DNA of 64,000 bases from Gnetum montanum (GCA_015680685.1 MNCI01008033.1:64001-128000); one strand, 5' to 3'. Shown: positions 43,986 to 57,400, numbered from the stretch's first letter. Numbers and translations: made by a program. Notes: generated by a model from the letters alone, not told the origin.

Positions 43986-44329
43986 TACAATCACACGAGG
44001 CCAATCGTTAGTAAGGTTGTTACCAAAGTTAGGTTATACCTTACTGCTTACCTTAATGAATTTTTTTTATCTCCATGTGATGTTAATTATTAGGATAAAA
44101 TGTCCCTAAAATATTATAATAGTTAATTCTCTTTGCTTAGGTGGTTTCCAAATCTAGTTTCCTAGTATAACTAAGGAGATGAAATTGTTTTTGGTCCTTA
44201 ATTTTATAACTAATTACCCTTAATAATGTTAGGTGATGACAAATTTCAAAAAATTTATACGCTATTTGGCATGTGTCCCTCCCCCAAGACTAAGTTAAAC
44301 ACTCTAAGTTCAAGTAGGTTCAAATGGAA

Positions 44330-44640
44330 TGAAAATCAAAGTACCAGCAAGCGAGTTATGGATATGAAAGTAAGGGATGCACAATCGTGAGTCGTAGAGA
44401 GAAATTTGAAAAACTTCCCGCATGTGAACAGTTTCAAATGATGTTGATTAGCATGGGGGATCACATATATATATATATATATATGGAACATGATATCACG
44501 TACGTGATAGCACGAATGTGATATCGTGTCAACCGCAATATCACGTACGCGATATCGTGGCCTATCGAAGTTAGGGCACTTTATAAGAATGTACCAAATT
44601 TTTAATATTTTTTTGAAATTAAACAATATAAAATAAGGAC
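44330..44640. repeat. Internal GATATC palindrome block and AT microsatellite
   Basis: An AT run at 44465-44484 is followed by a perfect 16-bp palindrome TATCACGTACGTGATA (44494-44509) and further TGATATCG, CAATATCACGTACGCG and GATATCGTGG words to 44572. The same motif family lies in the LTRs of A and B, but here it sits inside B and is absent from the equivalent place in A. Confidence 0.75.
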
Positions 44641-44849
44641 ATCTGGATGAGTGTTAAAGGGTTCTAGGGTAATTCAACTAGTTCTAAAGGCACGAAAATT
44701 ATGATGGTGTGGAATTTATCAATAAAGATCTCAGATGGTAAGGGGGAGAAAAAGGCTATGTGATGGTTCATAGGAACGTTTGAATTAGAGAGATAGCAAT
44801 AAGGGAAAGAATATCATTTGAAAATATGCTGAGGGTAATAGATGGTGTG

Positions 44850-45990
44850 CGGAAGATGTGTTATGAGTGCAAATTACAAAAAATTACGCAAGTGGGTCCT
44901 CCCCAAAGCAAGTTCCAAGCTATAATGCCCTTGCGTAATCACACTTAAAAATGTCCTTAGGCACTAGAAGGGTTAAATATAATCCACACTAGTTCCACAA
45001 AACACCCACATGTAAGAATCACTAGAATGAGGTAAGAATTCCACGCTACACAAGACATGAGCTACAATTACATGAACAGCAAGATGAGATGGACAATAGA
45101 AGGGATTTTAGAGATTGGGACATGAGGTAACTGACCTAGGGCACAATGAACCCTTCATGTAAGGCATGATTAATGTGTCATTAACCCGTTGTTCCAAGAT
45201 CAAGACCAAGTCCATTCCTCTGATCAGTGACACTACATTATTTCATCCCATGATGAGCGACTATGAGAGTACCAGAACAACAAGGCATACAATCACTTGG
45301 CATTTTGTTCAAGGGAGGAGTCATTTTTGCTTTGTGGCACTTTTTCTTCTCTTTCTTTCTTTCTTTTTTTTTTTGATTGAATGCTAAATCTAGAGAAGCT
45401 GCCAACCCTCAGGCATGGGTGCATGTCTTTCCAATGGGACCCCCTAGAACAGCATTGGATTTCTGAGTGCCTTGTGATTACTCTTACTTCCATTTTGTGT
45501 TAGATCTACAAGGATCTTAGTACAACCACATTGTGTGATAACTCTCACAGATGTAACCAAAGAGAATTTGTAAGTCCCCTTGATGTCACACCCTAATCAT
45601 TCCCTCTTGATCCATCCTTCTTCATTCTAGGTACAATGAGCAAAAAATTAATTTTAAGTTTTAAGAATGTCAAGAATATCATTGTACCCTCAAACAGAAC
45701 CTCTTATTTGTAGAATGGATGAGTGTATGTAGTGGGCTCACTATCCAAATAATTGATCACTCGAGACTCGATAACATAGAACACACCTCAACCAACGAGG
45801 AACATGAGTGTTTTATTCATAGATGAGATTACTTATAAAAAGATAAAAAGACAAAAAGGTAATAAAAAAGAAATTGAAAAACTGGAAAACAAAAAATTAT
45901 AAAATTAAAGAAAATGAAAAATATTTATTAATCCTAGTTGTTATTTAGAATGGGGGATATTCCCCATAACTAAACTACTGAGCATGGTGA
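44850..45990 (-). other. Conserved non-coding block between accessory ORF and gag (B)
   Basis: The counterpart of 30900-32180 in element A, collinear through CAAGTGGGTCCTCCCCAAAG, a CTTT-rich tract (45345-45375) and AGGATCTTAGTACAACCAC. It has no coding signal and is conserved about as well as gag. Confidence 0.6.
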
Positions 45991-46019
45991 GGATTAATAA
46001 ATGAAATATGAGGATCCTT

Positions 46020-47929
46020 GCATGTTGAAAATATCAAAACTTGGTCATACTTACCCCATTGGGGTTCACACACCTAATTATAGTAAGCATAGTGGGGCAA
46101 TTTATAAGATGTGGTTCCTGGATAAAGAGTTGACCCACTATGATACTTGAGACTGTAACATGGCATGCAAGGATCAGAATGTTATCCTCCATGGCTATAT
46201 TCATTGGGCCATATGGTTGTTGGAGTGTTAATTGGTGGCCCTAATGAAGTGACATGAGACGTTGGGTTCGAGGAGAAGGATGCACCATAGTTTTGGACTC
46301 ATGCTAAGCTGGAGAATGCAGTGGCCTTGGAACTGTGTTGTCCCTTCCAACGGTCATGTCTAAAGAAGGGACACCTTTGATGTTTAGGAGGTCTCTTAAT
46401 GTTGTTGGCAATAGCAACACAAGTAACGTTCGTGGGTGGTAGTTGTGGTGCAAACACTTCAAGAATAGTTGGTGGCAATGTAGAAGGAGGGAAAGGATGA
46501 GAATGTTGAAATTTAGGAGAAGTGTAAGGTACACAAGTTAATGGATGTGTTGAGAACATGGGCTGATATTACTGAGGAGAATAATAATGCAGCGAGATAG
46601 AGTATGTTGACCCAGTCAGGGAAACAGGATGTTGAATTAGATAAGCATTTGGATTCGAATGATATGAAGGGTGTCCCCAATTCAGGGATGGCTTCCCCCA
46701 CAACTATGATTGTTGCCACTATGATCGAACACAGTATCTTTGTATGAACTCTGGGTGTAACATGCTTCCCCAATGCTCATATAAATGTAACAAGATTGGG
46801 CATTAGCCCTTGGGGTAATCATACAGGCAAATGTTACATTCATACATATGATTGACAGTTGAGCTCTTATTTTCCTCATCCCTTCTTTTCGATTGTCTAA
46901 TGATATTTTGTCCAGCTTCTTGGGTTTTCAAAACTCTACCTCCAATAATATTGATATATTCCCCACACTTTTATGCACCCATTCCAGCATCTTATTGATC
47001 TTTGCCTTGATTTCCTCTAATAATTTTTGTACTAGAAAAGATGGTTCTTCCTCCTCGAGATAGGTTGATTTCTCCTTTTTGTGATTATGGACCTCTGTTA
47101 AGTTGAGACTTTGGTCCCATTGATGTTTTTCAATACTCTCCCATCTAGGTATTTATCTTTCTTCTTTTGCTACTCGCTTAATAAGCTCTTGGAATTGATG
47201 GGTTCATAGTTTGTATAGTTGAGCTTGGGCATACATCCCTAGGGTCTCTCTTGTTTCATTACGAAGCCCATCAATGATATGGTACATCAGCCTTTCCTTA
47301 GAGAACTCATGGCCTGGACAGTTGTTTAATAGTGCATAATATCTTTCTAAGGCCATGTCCAAGGATTCATGTTGTACTTGTTTCCACTCTTGGATTTGTT
47401 TCCTCAAGGTCGAAACTCTTGCATAAGTTTGATATCTTTTGTTAAATAGTTTTACCATTGTTGGCCAACATCAAATTGAATTTGGTTTAAATGATCTATG
47501 CCATACTTTTTCTTGGCCAACGAGTGTCATAGGAAAGAGCTTGAGTTTTTGCCAACCATTATCAATGTTGTTCCATGCATAGGCATCATAGAAGGCTTGT
47601 AAATGTTATTGTGGATCTAAGTCATAGCCTCCTGAGAAATTGGGAAAGTTTTTTAAATCGTGCCTAGGTACGTGACTCTCTTTATGATGCCTACGGGAGA
47701 TGCGAACAGCCTCTTATATTTGCATTAGGCTTGTAGTGCCCAATAGGGATTCATTGTCATCAAGTAAGTTATGCTTTTGTGCATTGAGATGATGTTGCCT
47801 TCATTTATGTTTATAAGAAACCCCCACCTTAGATTGCGTACTCCAATCTTCATTGTCATATAATTTGTTGGTTCTCCAATGAATTACCTCACTAGATGTG
47901 GCATTATCGTAGCCTTGTAGAAGAGGCAT
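46020..47929 (-). pseudogene. gag: Gag of element B
   Basis: The minus-strand ATG at 47929 opens MPLLQGYDNATSSEVIHW. The frame continues with NFPNFSGGYDLDPQ, AFYDAYAWNNIDNGWQKLK, the open segment 47458-47204 (VKLFNKRYQTYARVSTLRKQ, QHESLDMALERYYALLNNC, GMYAQAQL), and the box CNICLYDYPKG near 46835-46800, where the His reads Tyr and a stop follows. The tail is Pro/His-rich (HPFPPSTLPPTILEVFAPQ, 46299-46559). It is collinear with the gag of A and more diverged from C and D. Two overlapping open frames at 46299-46559 differ by one base of frame; only the one with this tail matches A. Confidence 0.8.
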
Positions 47930-48051
47930 GGTTTTTCAATTGTGTGTGAATTTGTATGTGACTTTTTGTAATTATTTATTCCTGAAAGATATATCATTAA
48001 TTCCTATACAGCAACCTTGTATGATATAACTAATCTAGATAGCTAGCACTG

Positions 48052-48069
48052 TCCCCAGCAATGGTGCCA
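48052..48069 (-). other. Primer-binding site of element B (tRNA-Asp type)
   Basis: On the minus strand TGGCACCATTGCTGGGGA lies one base inside the 5' LTR and differs at three positions from the Asp-tRNA primer site TGGCGCCGTTGCCGGGGA. Confidence 0.8.
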
Positions 48070-48070
48070 A

Positions 48071-48916
48071 TGATGAGTGGCGAGGTACCCCTACACTCAA
48101 CCATATGAATATGAGCACTTCACACATGATCCAATTGAACTCCGCAGACAAACTAGTTGTGGTATCTAGATAGTTACTTGTAGATTGTAGTTCATTATCT
48201 TCCCACCTGGACTAGTATTAGCTTTGTAACCTATGGTTTAGTCCAGAGTGAGGTGTATGATGTGTTCCTACACTAATGCTACTCCTAGGTATGATGGGAA
48301 ATAATATCAACTAAGCCAAGAAAGAGGATGAGAGAGAATCTAAACTAGCCTAAGTGCAATGAGCATCCATTCCTTAATCATTCATACACATATTGGACCT
48401 CATGCACAACTACCACTGGGATTACCAAGTGCATGGCCTAGGTACGCTACTAGGTTACTAAGTAGTCACACTTAAATGCTCATGATTAAGTCGTACTCAT
48501 TCCACATTACTAGGAGATAAGGGAAGAGAGATACTAACTAAGAAAGTAATAAATAATAATAACAATTAAATAATTAAGCTAATTGGATGCTACAATGAAG
48601 AAGAAATCTCGATCTTTATTGCTGATCATGTGTGTGTCCAAGTACATCACACTCGAATAAGGATGTCGTAAAATTACAATCATCACACTACAGGCATGCA
48701 CTAGGGGAAAGGGTTGAGAGGAAAAACTGACAAAAAGTTCCTACCTTAATACTAAAAAAACTAAAAAGCTTAAAACTCCTTTACCAAATCTACTTGCCTC
48801 TTATTTATAGATGAGGAGACAGTCTGTGATATCACATAGCTGTGATATCGAGTATGTGATATCGCATACATGATATCATGGATGCGATATCATGGCCAAC
48901 AATTCATGACTCATCA
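48071..48916 (-). repeat. 5' LTR of element B
   Basis: TGATGAGT at 48071 and ACTCATCA ending at 48916. TATA box (minus TATAAATA) at 48802-48809. Six GATATC or near-GATATC words lie at about 48825-48895 upstream of it. Confidence 0.9.
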
Positions 48917-50780
48917 CTACTCAAACTTGAAATTTTTTCACCTATTACCCTTCAACATTTGCCAAATTTTTCCCTTAGTGACATCACTATTGTGTCAACA
49001 TTCCCATGTTCCTCACATGATACTATTAAAAAATACAATATGATTAATTCATTAAAATTAAAATTTTAAATTCTATTTAAAAAACAAAACAAAAAAACAA
49101 AAAGGATTTATTAACTAAAAAAATTTTAAAAAGGAAAAGCATAACAAAGTATGACCCCTTCCTGATACTTCATGTTGCATGCTAGTGATGCATTTTAGCT
49201 ACACCGCACACACTAGCTATGCATTGGCTACATGTCATTTGTTAGTCATGTACTAGTTACACAACACATGTTGGTTGCACATCATAAATATAAAAACCCT
49301 TTCTATCTTATCCCTCATGCACAACTACTTACAATTCCAAAACCACTCAACCTTAGTCATGATGACTCTTGTCCTTCATCCAAACCTACCCAATATGAGC
49401 CCTTACTTCACTTCTACTATGCAACCAATACTAATCCCTAAACCAGTTGCACATCCACCATGAGATCCTCTCCCATTTTTCATGTCATGTTTTTTCCAAA
49501 TCCTTGCACCCCACATCCTTCCATCTCCTTGTTAATCCTTTATATCCCCCTCATAACCGCATGTTGTAGCTAAAAGCCTATATTTAATGCTCATGTCCTA
49601 GCAAAAAAAACCCAAAGTCCTTTGACTATGCAACCATTGGCAACACCATTTCTACCCCTACAAGCACATTGCCAATTGTCATGGCACACATGGCACAATA
49701 CACATCATCATCCTTGCATGCCTACACACCTTTAACACTTCCATTGGTCTTGTAGCATGACATAGCATGCCTTGTGTCTCCCATACCACAACATGCATAG
49801 CAAAAATGTGCTCGTCTTTACTACCACATCCACCAACATAAAGTGTCACTAGCACTAAGCATGCTTATGTCTTCCAGCATCATCCTCATTAACATCCAAT
49901 CCTTTCACTAGCACAAAGCAACCTTGTAGTAACAAAAAACAAATGCATGGTAGAAGAGCACTTATTTCAGTTGTAGTACCTCCAAAAATGTTTATCTTGC
50001 CTCCATTACATTCTTTCCATATGTTTCCCTACATTTCCTAGTCTTATCCTCACCATGTGTCACCCATCAAGTACTTCCCCCACATGTCATCTTGTTCCAA
50101 TAGCAAAAATTCCAAGATAAAAATGTGAGTGTGTGAGCAAAATGAACATCTATAGTATTGTCTTATCCTCTTATATTACATATGATGCAACACACAATGA
50201 TGCTAACATAGTATTAGCATCACTACATCATGTGTCTATCACCTACTAATATGACCAAAACAAAGCACTAGTCTTGAACCATTTCAAACTCAAATTGGCC
50301 AAAGATTCCCCCAATCCATTTCCAATTGTATCTAGCCTCAAAATTAATATTAAAAAACCACTAAAATAATAGTTTTAATGGTTACTTCATCTCATCACTA
50401 TAACTTTGTCAAACTAAAAATTTTGGTTCCTTTCTTGTATATCCATAACCTCATCTTCATCTATTGCAAGCCATGGACCCACCATCATTGAGTAGTTGCA
50501 TGAGCCACTTACTTTGGATGGGCCCCATAAACACATCACTAAGTGACTCAAAAAGGAATTAATTGATCTTTCATAACTTAACCCATTAGAATCACTAATA
50601 TCATCCCTTTAAAGAAGACTTGATCTCTCAATTCAACCTTGTATTTCTAGATCTAGAACTAATTTTAACCAATGATCCCCTTGCTAAATTAACCTTTATT
50701 AGCCACAAAAAGTAGAAAAAACTCTACAAATAAGGATAACGTTTCCTAAAACCCTTAGGAATTTCATCTTAGCCACACTA
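48917..50780. other. Unassigned AT-rich DNA before Tat element 2
   Basis: No gene was recognised. At 49180-49285 words such as TAGCTA(C/T)GCATTGGCTACATG and GTTAGTCATGTACTAGTTAC recur loosely. The stretch may contain LTR or gag of Tat element 2 decayed past recognition. Confidence 0.35.
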
Positions 50781-50789
50781 TAGAAAATT

Positions 50790-53700
50790 CTATTGCCTTT
50801 TCCTAGGGATATAATGATATGCCAGGCTTCAATCCATCTTTAGTCCAACATAACATTATCCTTAAAGAATGGTCCAAACCAATTAAATAGAAAGCTAGAA
50901 AAATAAATTCTAATTTAGCCTTATCCATGAAAATATCACCAACTCTACAATGTAAGCTTCATACATCCCATAGACTATTCTAATTAGAAGTTCAACATGT
51001 TAGTTATCACCAAGAAAAATGGATTCATTAGGATATGTATTGATTTTTATGATCTCAACAATGTTACACTTAAATATCATTTCCAATTTTCCAACATAGA
51101 TCAACTCATTAATATAACAATGAATTGTGCTTTATTATCTTTCATGGATAGTTTTTTGGGTTACAAGCAAATACAATTAATCCTAGCATTAATGCTTTAC
51201 AAGTTTCATGATCCCATGGGGTATGTTTTGTTACAAAAAGATGTCTTTTGGACTTAAGAATGTTAGAGCAACATATCAAAGAACAATGATCTTTATCATT
51301 AATGATATGATATTCAAAACCATTAATGATTGTGGATGGCCTCACTATTAAATCCTTCAAATCCCTTGATCATTCCATCAATCTTGACATAGTCTTAACC
51401 CAAGGTAATCAATATAATCTTCATTTAAATACCAGCAAGTGCATCTTTTTTTTAGAAACACATAAGATGTTAGGATCCATCATTTCTACCAAAAATATTT
51501 TAGTAGGTCCAGACAAAGTGAAAGTAATCTTAAACCTACCTCCACCTAAGTGCCTTAATGGTATGCACATATTGCAAGGTTAGCTCTAGTCAATTCATCA
51601 TTTCATATGTAACCTTATTGATCAATTTCACCCTTTATCCTAGCTTCTTAAATGTACACCATTTTCAATTATGACTCTAATATTAAGAAGCATTTAACGT
51701 AATCAAACATGCCCTTACCAACCTTCTCATCTTTCATCCTCCTCAATTCAACATTCCATTTTACCTTTATCTCTCTATATCTACTCATTCCATTGTAGTC
51801 ATGGTTTGCCAATAGTGTAAAGATCGTGTATACCTTGTAATTTATTACATCTTTCACCTATTCTAACATCACGAAAATATTTATTAGACCTTTTTTTACT
51901 TACAATAAATGGAGATACTACCTAGTAAGGGCTAAGACTTATATCATATGTTGCAATAATGTCTTATGCTTAATCACTTCCAATGTCTACAGCAATTGCA
52001 TGGTAAAATGGAAAATACTCCTTATTGAATTTTATTTGTCCTACCTCTTCTAACACTTCATCAAAGGCCAATTCATAGTAGTTCTCCTTACATTATACCC
52101 ATTAGCATAATCATCTACTACAACCATTCACTCTCCTCCTATGGAACCACACATGAGTGAACCTGATTCTCTCCCAACTACCACTTTAACATATAAGGAC
52201 TTTAATTCTCACTTGTATTTTGATGGTGCTCATAAAACTCAAGATTCTAGTGCATCTTGCATCCTTCATCAAAAAGGTAAGAATCCTATCTACCAAACTT
52301 ATAATTTTTATTTTTCATGCATAAATAATGTAGTTGAATATGGAGGTCTTAATTGAGATTTTCTCCTAGTAATTGAATTAGGAATCAATACGCTTTTGGC
52401 TTATGGTAATTCCCAATTAGTCATCTATCAAGTTAATGATGAATACACTTGTAAAGCTAAACACATGCAACCTTATCTTGATTTAGCTAAAAAGCTTATC
52501 ACTCAATTTGGTGAATGTCTATTAACATATATTTATCACTTTGCTCACAAATGCTTTAGCTACCTTTGCTCTTCTTACAGATTCTTCTTTCCTTAAAGAT
52601 CGCTTATCTTACTCCACACAAGATATAGCAATAACTTTCAAAAGTACACCACACATTGGTTTAGTTAACTTAGAAGAAGATGAATAATATCTAGACATCA
52701 TACAATAGCTACAAATTGGAGAAGCTCCTAAGAATCTATCCTCATCATAAAAGCATGCTCTTCATAAATTCTCAAAACATTTTTTCATTGTTAATCCCAA
52801 TATTCTATGTTATATCTCCACAAAAAGTGTTATTCTACATTCCTAAATTATGATGAAGCATAAATCGTTTTGGAATAGATACATTCAAGTGTAAGTGGTG
52901 GTCACTTAAGATCACAGTTGCTAGTAACTCAAATTATTTCTTTAGGTTACTAGTGGCCTATGATGGTTAGGGATGAACATTAGATAGTTAATATATGTCA
53001 AGGCCATGCTTCACTTATTTATGTACCATTGCAAGAGCTTAATACTTCTAAAATTGTATGGTCCTTCTAAAATTGGTCACTAGATCTTGTAGTTTTAGTT
53101 AATCCTCCATCTTCTACTAGTCATCATTTCATTTTAACAACTTTAGAGTAAATTACCAAATGGGTTGAAGCTATTCGATTAAAATCTACCATATTAAAGC
53201 ACATACACAACTTCATCCTAAACTACATTGCCATTCACTTTGGTATTCCTCTTCACATCGTCATTGATAACGAACCTTAATTCAAGAGCAAAGAAGTGAT
53301 TAAATTCTATTATCAATATTAAATTACCTAATCATTTTCATCTCCATACTACTCCCAATCCAATATTTAAGCCAAGTCAACTAATAAATCCCTTATCCAT
53401 TTAATCAAAGCCATGGTTGACCAATCCTAATGAAATTGGCATACCCAATAATCCTATGCCCACTGGGTCTACTAAACACCCTTCTAAAATGCAACTAGCC
53501 GAATCCCATTCATGTTAACTTTTAGATCTAAAGCATTATTTTCAATGGAAGTAAGTGTGTCATCTCTTCAAATAGTCTTGAATAATTAAATGATGAATGA
53601 AAAGAATGATAAAATGTATTGTGTCAAGCTAGAAATTCTTAAAGTGAATCACAAGCAGTACTTAATATTCAAAATCACCAAGAAGCTATGCACCTTCATC

Positions 53701-53900
53701 ATAATAGACATGCTCAACTGAAAGACATCAAAGAAGGTGACCTAGTTCTAAACATTTCCCAAATGCCAAAACTTCCTCTTGAAACTAGCAAGGTTCCTAC
53801 ATTGTCATTAAAAACCTTGGAAATGAAGCATATTATCTAGTAGATTCAAATGGGAATCAATACCCAAATTCAGTCAACAAAGCATGTCTCAAAAAGTACT
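50790..53900 (+). pseudogene. pol: Tat-type pol of element 2, with additional RNase H
   Basis: The pre-RT motif YNDMPGFNPSLVQHNIILK (50810-50865) aligns with Tat element 1. RT has FIRICIDFYDLNNVT, LLSFMDSFLGYKQI (50997-51257) and KCIFFLETHKMLGSIIS with LNLPPPKCL (51326-51583). The YxDD box reads VDG. At 52180-52540 lies the second, archaeal-like RNase H that marks the Tat group: HLYFDGAHKTQ, NNVVEYGGLN, LAYGNSQLVIYQVNDEY and MQPYLDLAKKLI. Integrase fragments (52960-53530) include WSLDLVV, ITKWVEAIRLKST, HFGIPLHIVIDNEP and KSTNKSLIHL. The wording is so close in order to element 1 that the two are probably relatives. Heavily decayed, but the additional RNase H is readable. Confidence 0.85.
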
Positions 53901-54111
53901 TCATTTTCTCTAACTCTCATCTCTCATCTCATCTATGTTTATTGTATTATTTTTTATTCTCTCTTTGTATTACTTTTCATTTTTCTATATATATATATTA
54001 TTCTAACATCCTATTAATCTTCTAATATCTCTCCCATGAAACTTCATCTATGCTTCCACTCTCTACTTATCCCATTCTATTAGTATTTCTTCTAATTAGC
54101 ATACTATGATG

Positions 54112-54610
54112 AGGATATTTGCAAATGATCTACCTCATGTAGAGAGCCATGAGGATTCTACCATTTTTACTCCATACAAGTGTATGTTGAGTTTGAGTGG
54201 GATAGGAAGAGAATTTATCAAACATCAATCATTAATATCATGAAAGTGTGGGACCTAGCCATACTCCACTTCTATGGCATAGCATCTTAACTTGATGTAT
54301 AGATGATGTCACTCATTTCTTTTCCTAGTTTATTATTTTCTTGATTTTATAAATTTTTTGTTTCATCTCTCCTCTCATATGGTTCTCCATTCCTCATTAA
54401 ACAACTCTTCATATCTATCTCCCTTCCTTTCATTAATACATCAGTGAGGATTAAGCAACTCTATTCTATGCCAGTAAAGGTGTGTTAAGAGTTTGAGTAT
54501 GATAGGGTGTGAACACTAATTAATGGCATCCATTAGATTATCTTATGTGTAGGATTTAGCCATAATCCTACCTATGGCACAACACCATTCTCATAACTAG
54601 TTTATTGGCA
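54112..54610 (+). repeat. Tandem 350-bp repeat downstream of Tat element 2
   Basis: Two similar units share GAGGAT.., GTTTGAGT..GATAGG, ATCATTA..TCATG and GGA..TAGCCATA..CTATGGCA: 54112-54300 and about 54450-54605. The pyrimidine-rich DNA before each unit is also similar, giving a period near 340-350 bp. This is probably the 3' untranslated repeat of the element. Confidence 0.55.
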
Positions 54611-54619
54611 ATATCTTGA

Positions 54620-56540
54620 CATTCTCCCCTTATCCTATTTTTATTTCTTCCCCTTTCTTTTGCAAGTATATCACCAAATTATCATCAACCTTTTTCTTAA
54701 TGGATACTCCTTCAACATCTTAGTAGCATCCATCAAAAGAGAGCAATGTTGTACCCACTTTTTTGGTACCTTAGTGACCAAAACAAGGGTGGCTTTGACA
54801 TTGTCGTATCCACTTAGATCATCAAAATGCCCCTCAAAATGCCATCACCAATAGTAGTTTGAGCTTTTATAGGCTTCCAATGGTTGACCCTAACCATGTC
54901 CCGAAAGAGAAATATTAATTTAAGTACTTATGGTAGCTTTCAAAAGAATAAAATGGGGTATCTTAGCTAAGTGATACTAGTTGACATTGACATAGCATCA
55001 ACATCACATTACCTACCTTTCACTACCAAGAAACTCATATCTAGACCATATTTTAAGCCCCATCAAACCTCCAATGACCAATCCACATCACCCTCAAGAT
55101 GATAGGTATCAATTTCAATAATTTTGATAGCATGCAAAGGTCTAAAATAACAAATTTCATCCAAGCGATACTAATATAACAACAACATCACCTACACACC
55201 ATTGGTTGCATTTCCAATGCCTAAAACTTTCCTCCCAAGCTTAATTTCACCTTCATTAAACCTACCACAATTAGTCCATAGCATCCTCAAGGCAAATGAC
55301 ATCAATTTTGGCAATTCCATAGGTCTCAAAATGCACATGATAACATGTTTTAATCCCATGATGCTCAGGTGATGCTCACACAATGTCAACATCACGTACC
55401 AACATCACCCAAATACCATAATACAAGAACTTAAGTCTAAACATTTTTTTTTTGAGTTTTGTGTGACCCTAGGACCCATTCAACATTGCCTTGATAATAT
55501 TCAACATCAATTTAGGCATCAATAGTGATCCTTAGGATCCTAGATTTACAATTTGAAGTGCAAGGCATCAACTTATGTAGATGCAAGTAACGTTGATGTA
55601 ATATTTAGTGTTACTTTGTCACCTATCTATGTCATAACCGTCACTGGAACCTAGCATGCACTTCAAGCTACTAAAACGAACTCTAAGTTATCTACACTTA
55701 ACTCCAAATGATTTTGTAGAAATCCCAAGACTATAAATACCAAGCTTAAACATCAAATCAGGACCTAGTATAAACCCTAATCGATAGTGCTAGTAACTAC
55801 ATCAACTGCATCACTTGTGAGCTCCTTAACCATCCTAGCATCCTCTACAATCCTTGAGATTATTCCTGGCAACTATGTCACCGATAGCACATGGACATAC
55901 TAACACAACATCAACATTACCTACCATAGTGTCAACATCGCATGTAGGATGGTACTTGAAAATGACCCTGTTTCAACTTCAAATTAGCTCTGAATAACAT
56001 CAATGGATCCTTCATTCATTTGTGAACCCATATTAAATTCCATCATTCAAATCCTCTTTTTCTTATGAACTAAGTTCTAATTTTCCATTTAAATTTACAA
56101 TATGTCACACCATTGTAACTCTTGGCCCTACCTATGAGGCAAACTCTGTTTGTCAATTTGTTCAATAAAGCATTTTGTTTATTGGGAAGGAAAAGCCAAA
56201 TCTTTTTCCACATATTGATCTCTCATCTCTTATTCATTTTGTGCTTCTTACTTATTCTAAGTACATTTATATTGTTGATATTTTTATCATACATAACTTG
56301 CATTACATCAAATTCATCACCAAGTATATCATTAATTATTTGTATCTATATCGATTCTAACCTTGATCGATAAGCCAAGTTCGTATTTGATTGGAGGTTC
56401 ATGCCCCTTCATTTCATTATCGTTGATTTCTCAAAGGTTATATCATTCTGAAGATAGTTTACGACCACATATCATACACTTGAACATTTGGTTTGTGAAG
56501 GTATCCTTGAAGATTTGTAAGTATTTTTGCACGAACACCA
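54620..56540. other. Unassigned DNA rich in CATCAACATCAC words
   Basis: CATCAACATC(A/G)C and close variants recur at about 54987, 55188, 55387, 55402, 55505 and 55908-55935 across a kilobase, without regular spacing. No gene was recognised. Confidence 0.35.
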
Positions 56541-56545
56541 ATAGC

Positions 56546-56860
56546 TGAACTTTGGGAGAAAATTAAAGATAAATTGCATCATGACCAACATGCTCATGAG
56601 TTGTTAGAGCTATAGTCAAAGGTGGCAATGAATCAAATTTGAATGAAGTGGATGGTCTAATCATGTTTGAGCAAAATCAAATCTATGTTTCAAACTAAGA
56701 TGTCTTATGTTCCCAAATCATTTATGAATGTCATAACACCCAATACCATAAGACAATGGTATTAGTGCAAAGAAGTTTCTATTGACTTGATTTGGGAGTT
56801 GATGTGAGCAATTCAAAGTTGGAAGAAATCAAAAGTAAAAAGGCACACACCTAGAAAAAC
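56546..56860 (+). pseudogene. pol: Ty3/gypsy integrase zinc-binding fragment
   Basis: The plus strand reads PIAELWEKIKDKLHHDQHAH, then after a shift GGNESNLNEVDGLIMFEQN, QIYVSNXDVLCSQIIYECHN and VLVQRSFYXLDLG. This fits the region before and within the HHCC domain of a chromovirus integrase (Y.R.R.YVP....R..I..E.H). Only about 100 residues can be traced, so it is a scrap or a very decayed element. Nothing similar is readable after 56860. Confidence 0.45.
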
Positions 56861-57400
56861 TCCAAATTAATGATTCAAAAACTATTTAAAAACCTAGATG
56901 TCAAATGAATGAATTTTAAAACATTGACTCTAATTCTAGAATATTAAAAATTTCTGAATAGCTAATTATGTTAGCAATGATTCACATGTCATTTTGAATA
57001 TAATTCTCAAGAAGCTCCACAAAATGAATTGTGTCATTTTTTTCATAAATTATACTAGTTGTGAATGATATCATTACATATATTTAACGAACAACATTCA
57101 CTTTGGAGTATTCAAAGTATGAATAATCATTTTCATGCTAACTTTAACACAACAATATCATCAACCTATTCACTTAATATCATCTCCAAAGTAACATTAC
57201 CTCAACAAAACTCTTTGAAATCAAGCATGTAATTTATATAATAGTAAACCAAACACCACTGTACACAAATTAAGATCTTTTAAATCAACTTTATCCTAAC
57301 TTCGCTAAAGTTGAATAGCAATGGTAAACTCTATCAATAAAAACAAAATTTTCCTTCACTCAAACAATTTAGTTCCTCCACCCTTCGTTCTGCTTGGATC
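56861..57400. other. AT-rich DNA, nothing recognised
   Basis: No coding, repeat or structural signal was seen. Confidence 0.4.

Larger units (their letters stand above)
40727..48916 (-). mobile_element. Gag-only LTR element B with long accessory ORF
   Basis: On the minus strand: complete 5' LTR (48916-48071), tRNA-Asp-type primer site, gag, conserved non-coding block, accessory ORF, polypurine tract (ATGGGGGTA, 41012-41020), and a 3' LTR cut to its first 285 bp (41011-40727). It is the same family as element A, but 2.2 kb longer in spite of the cut LTR. No pol domain is present. The missing part of the 3' LTR and any target duplication were lost at the chromovirus junction. Confidence 0.85.

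Noticed and set aside
44465-44484. AT dinucleotide run as a biological signal by itself
   Set aside because: Ordinary microsatellite; only its position next to the palindrome block is of interest.
2921-53900. Endogenous pararetrovirus sequence
   Set aside because: The gypsy-type regions carry integrase after RNase H and LTRs or primer sites where visible; no movement protein or coat-protein order of caulimovirids was seen.
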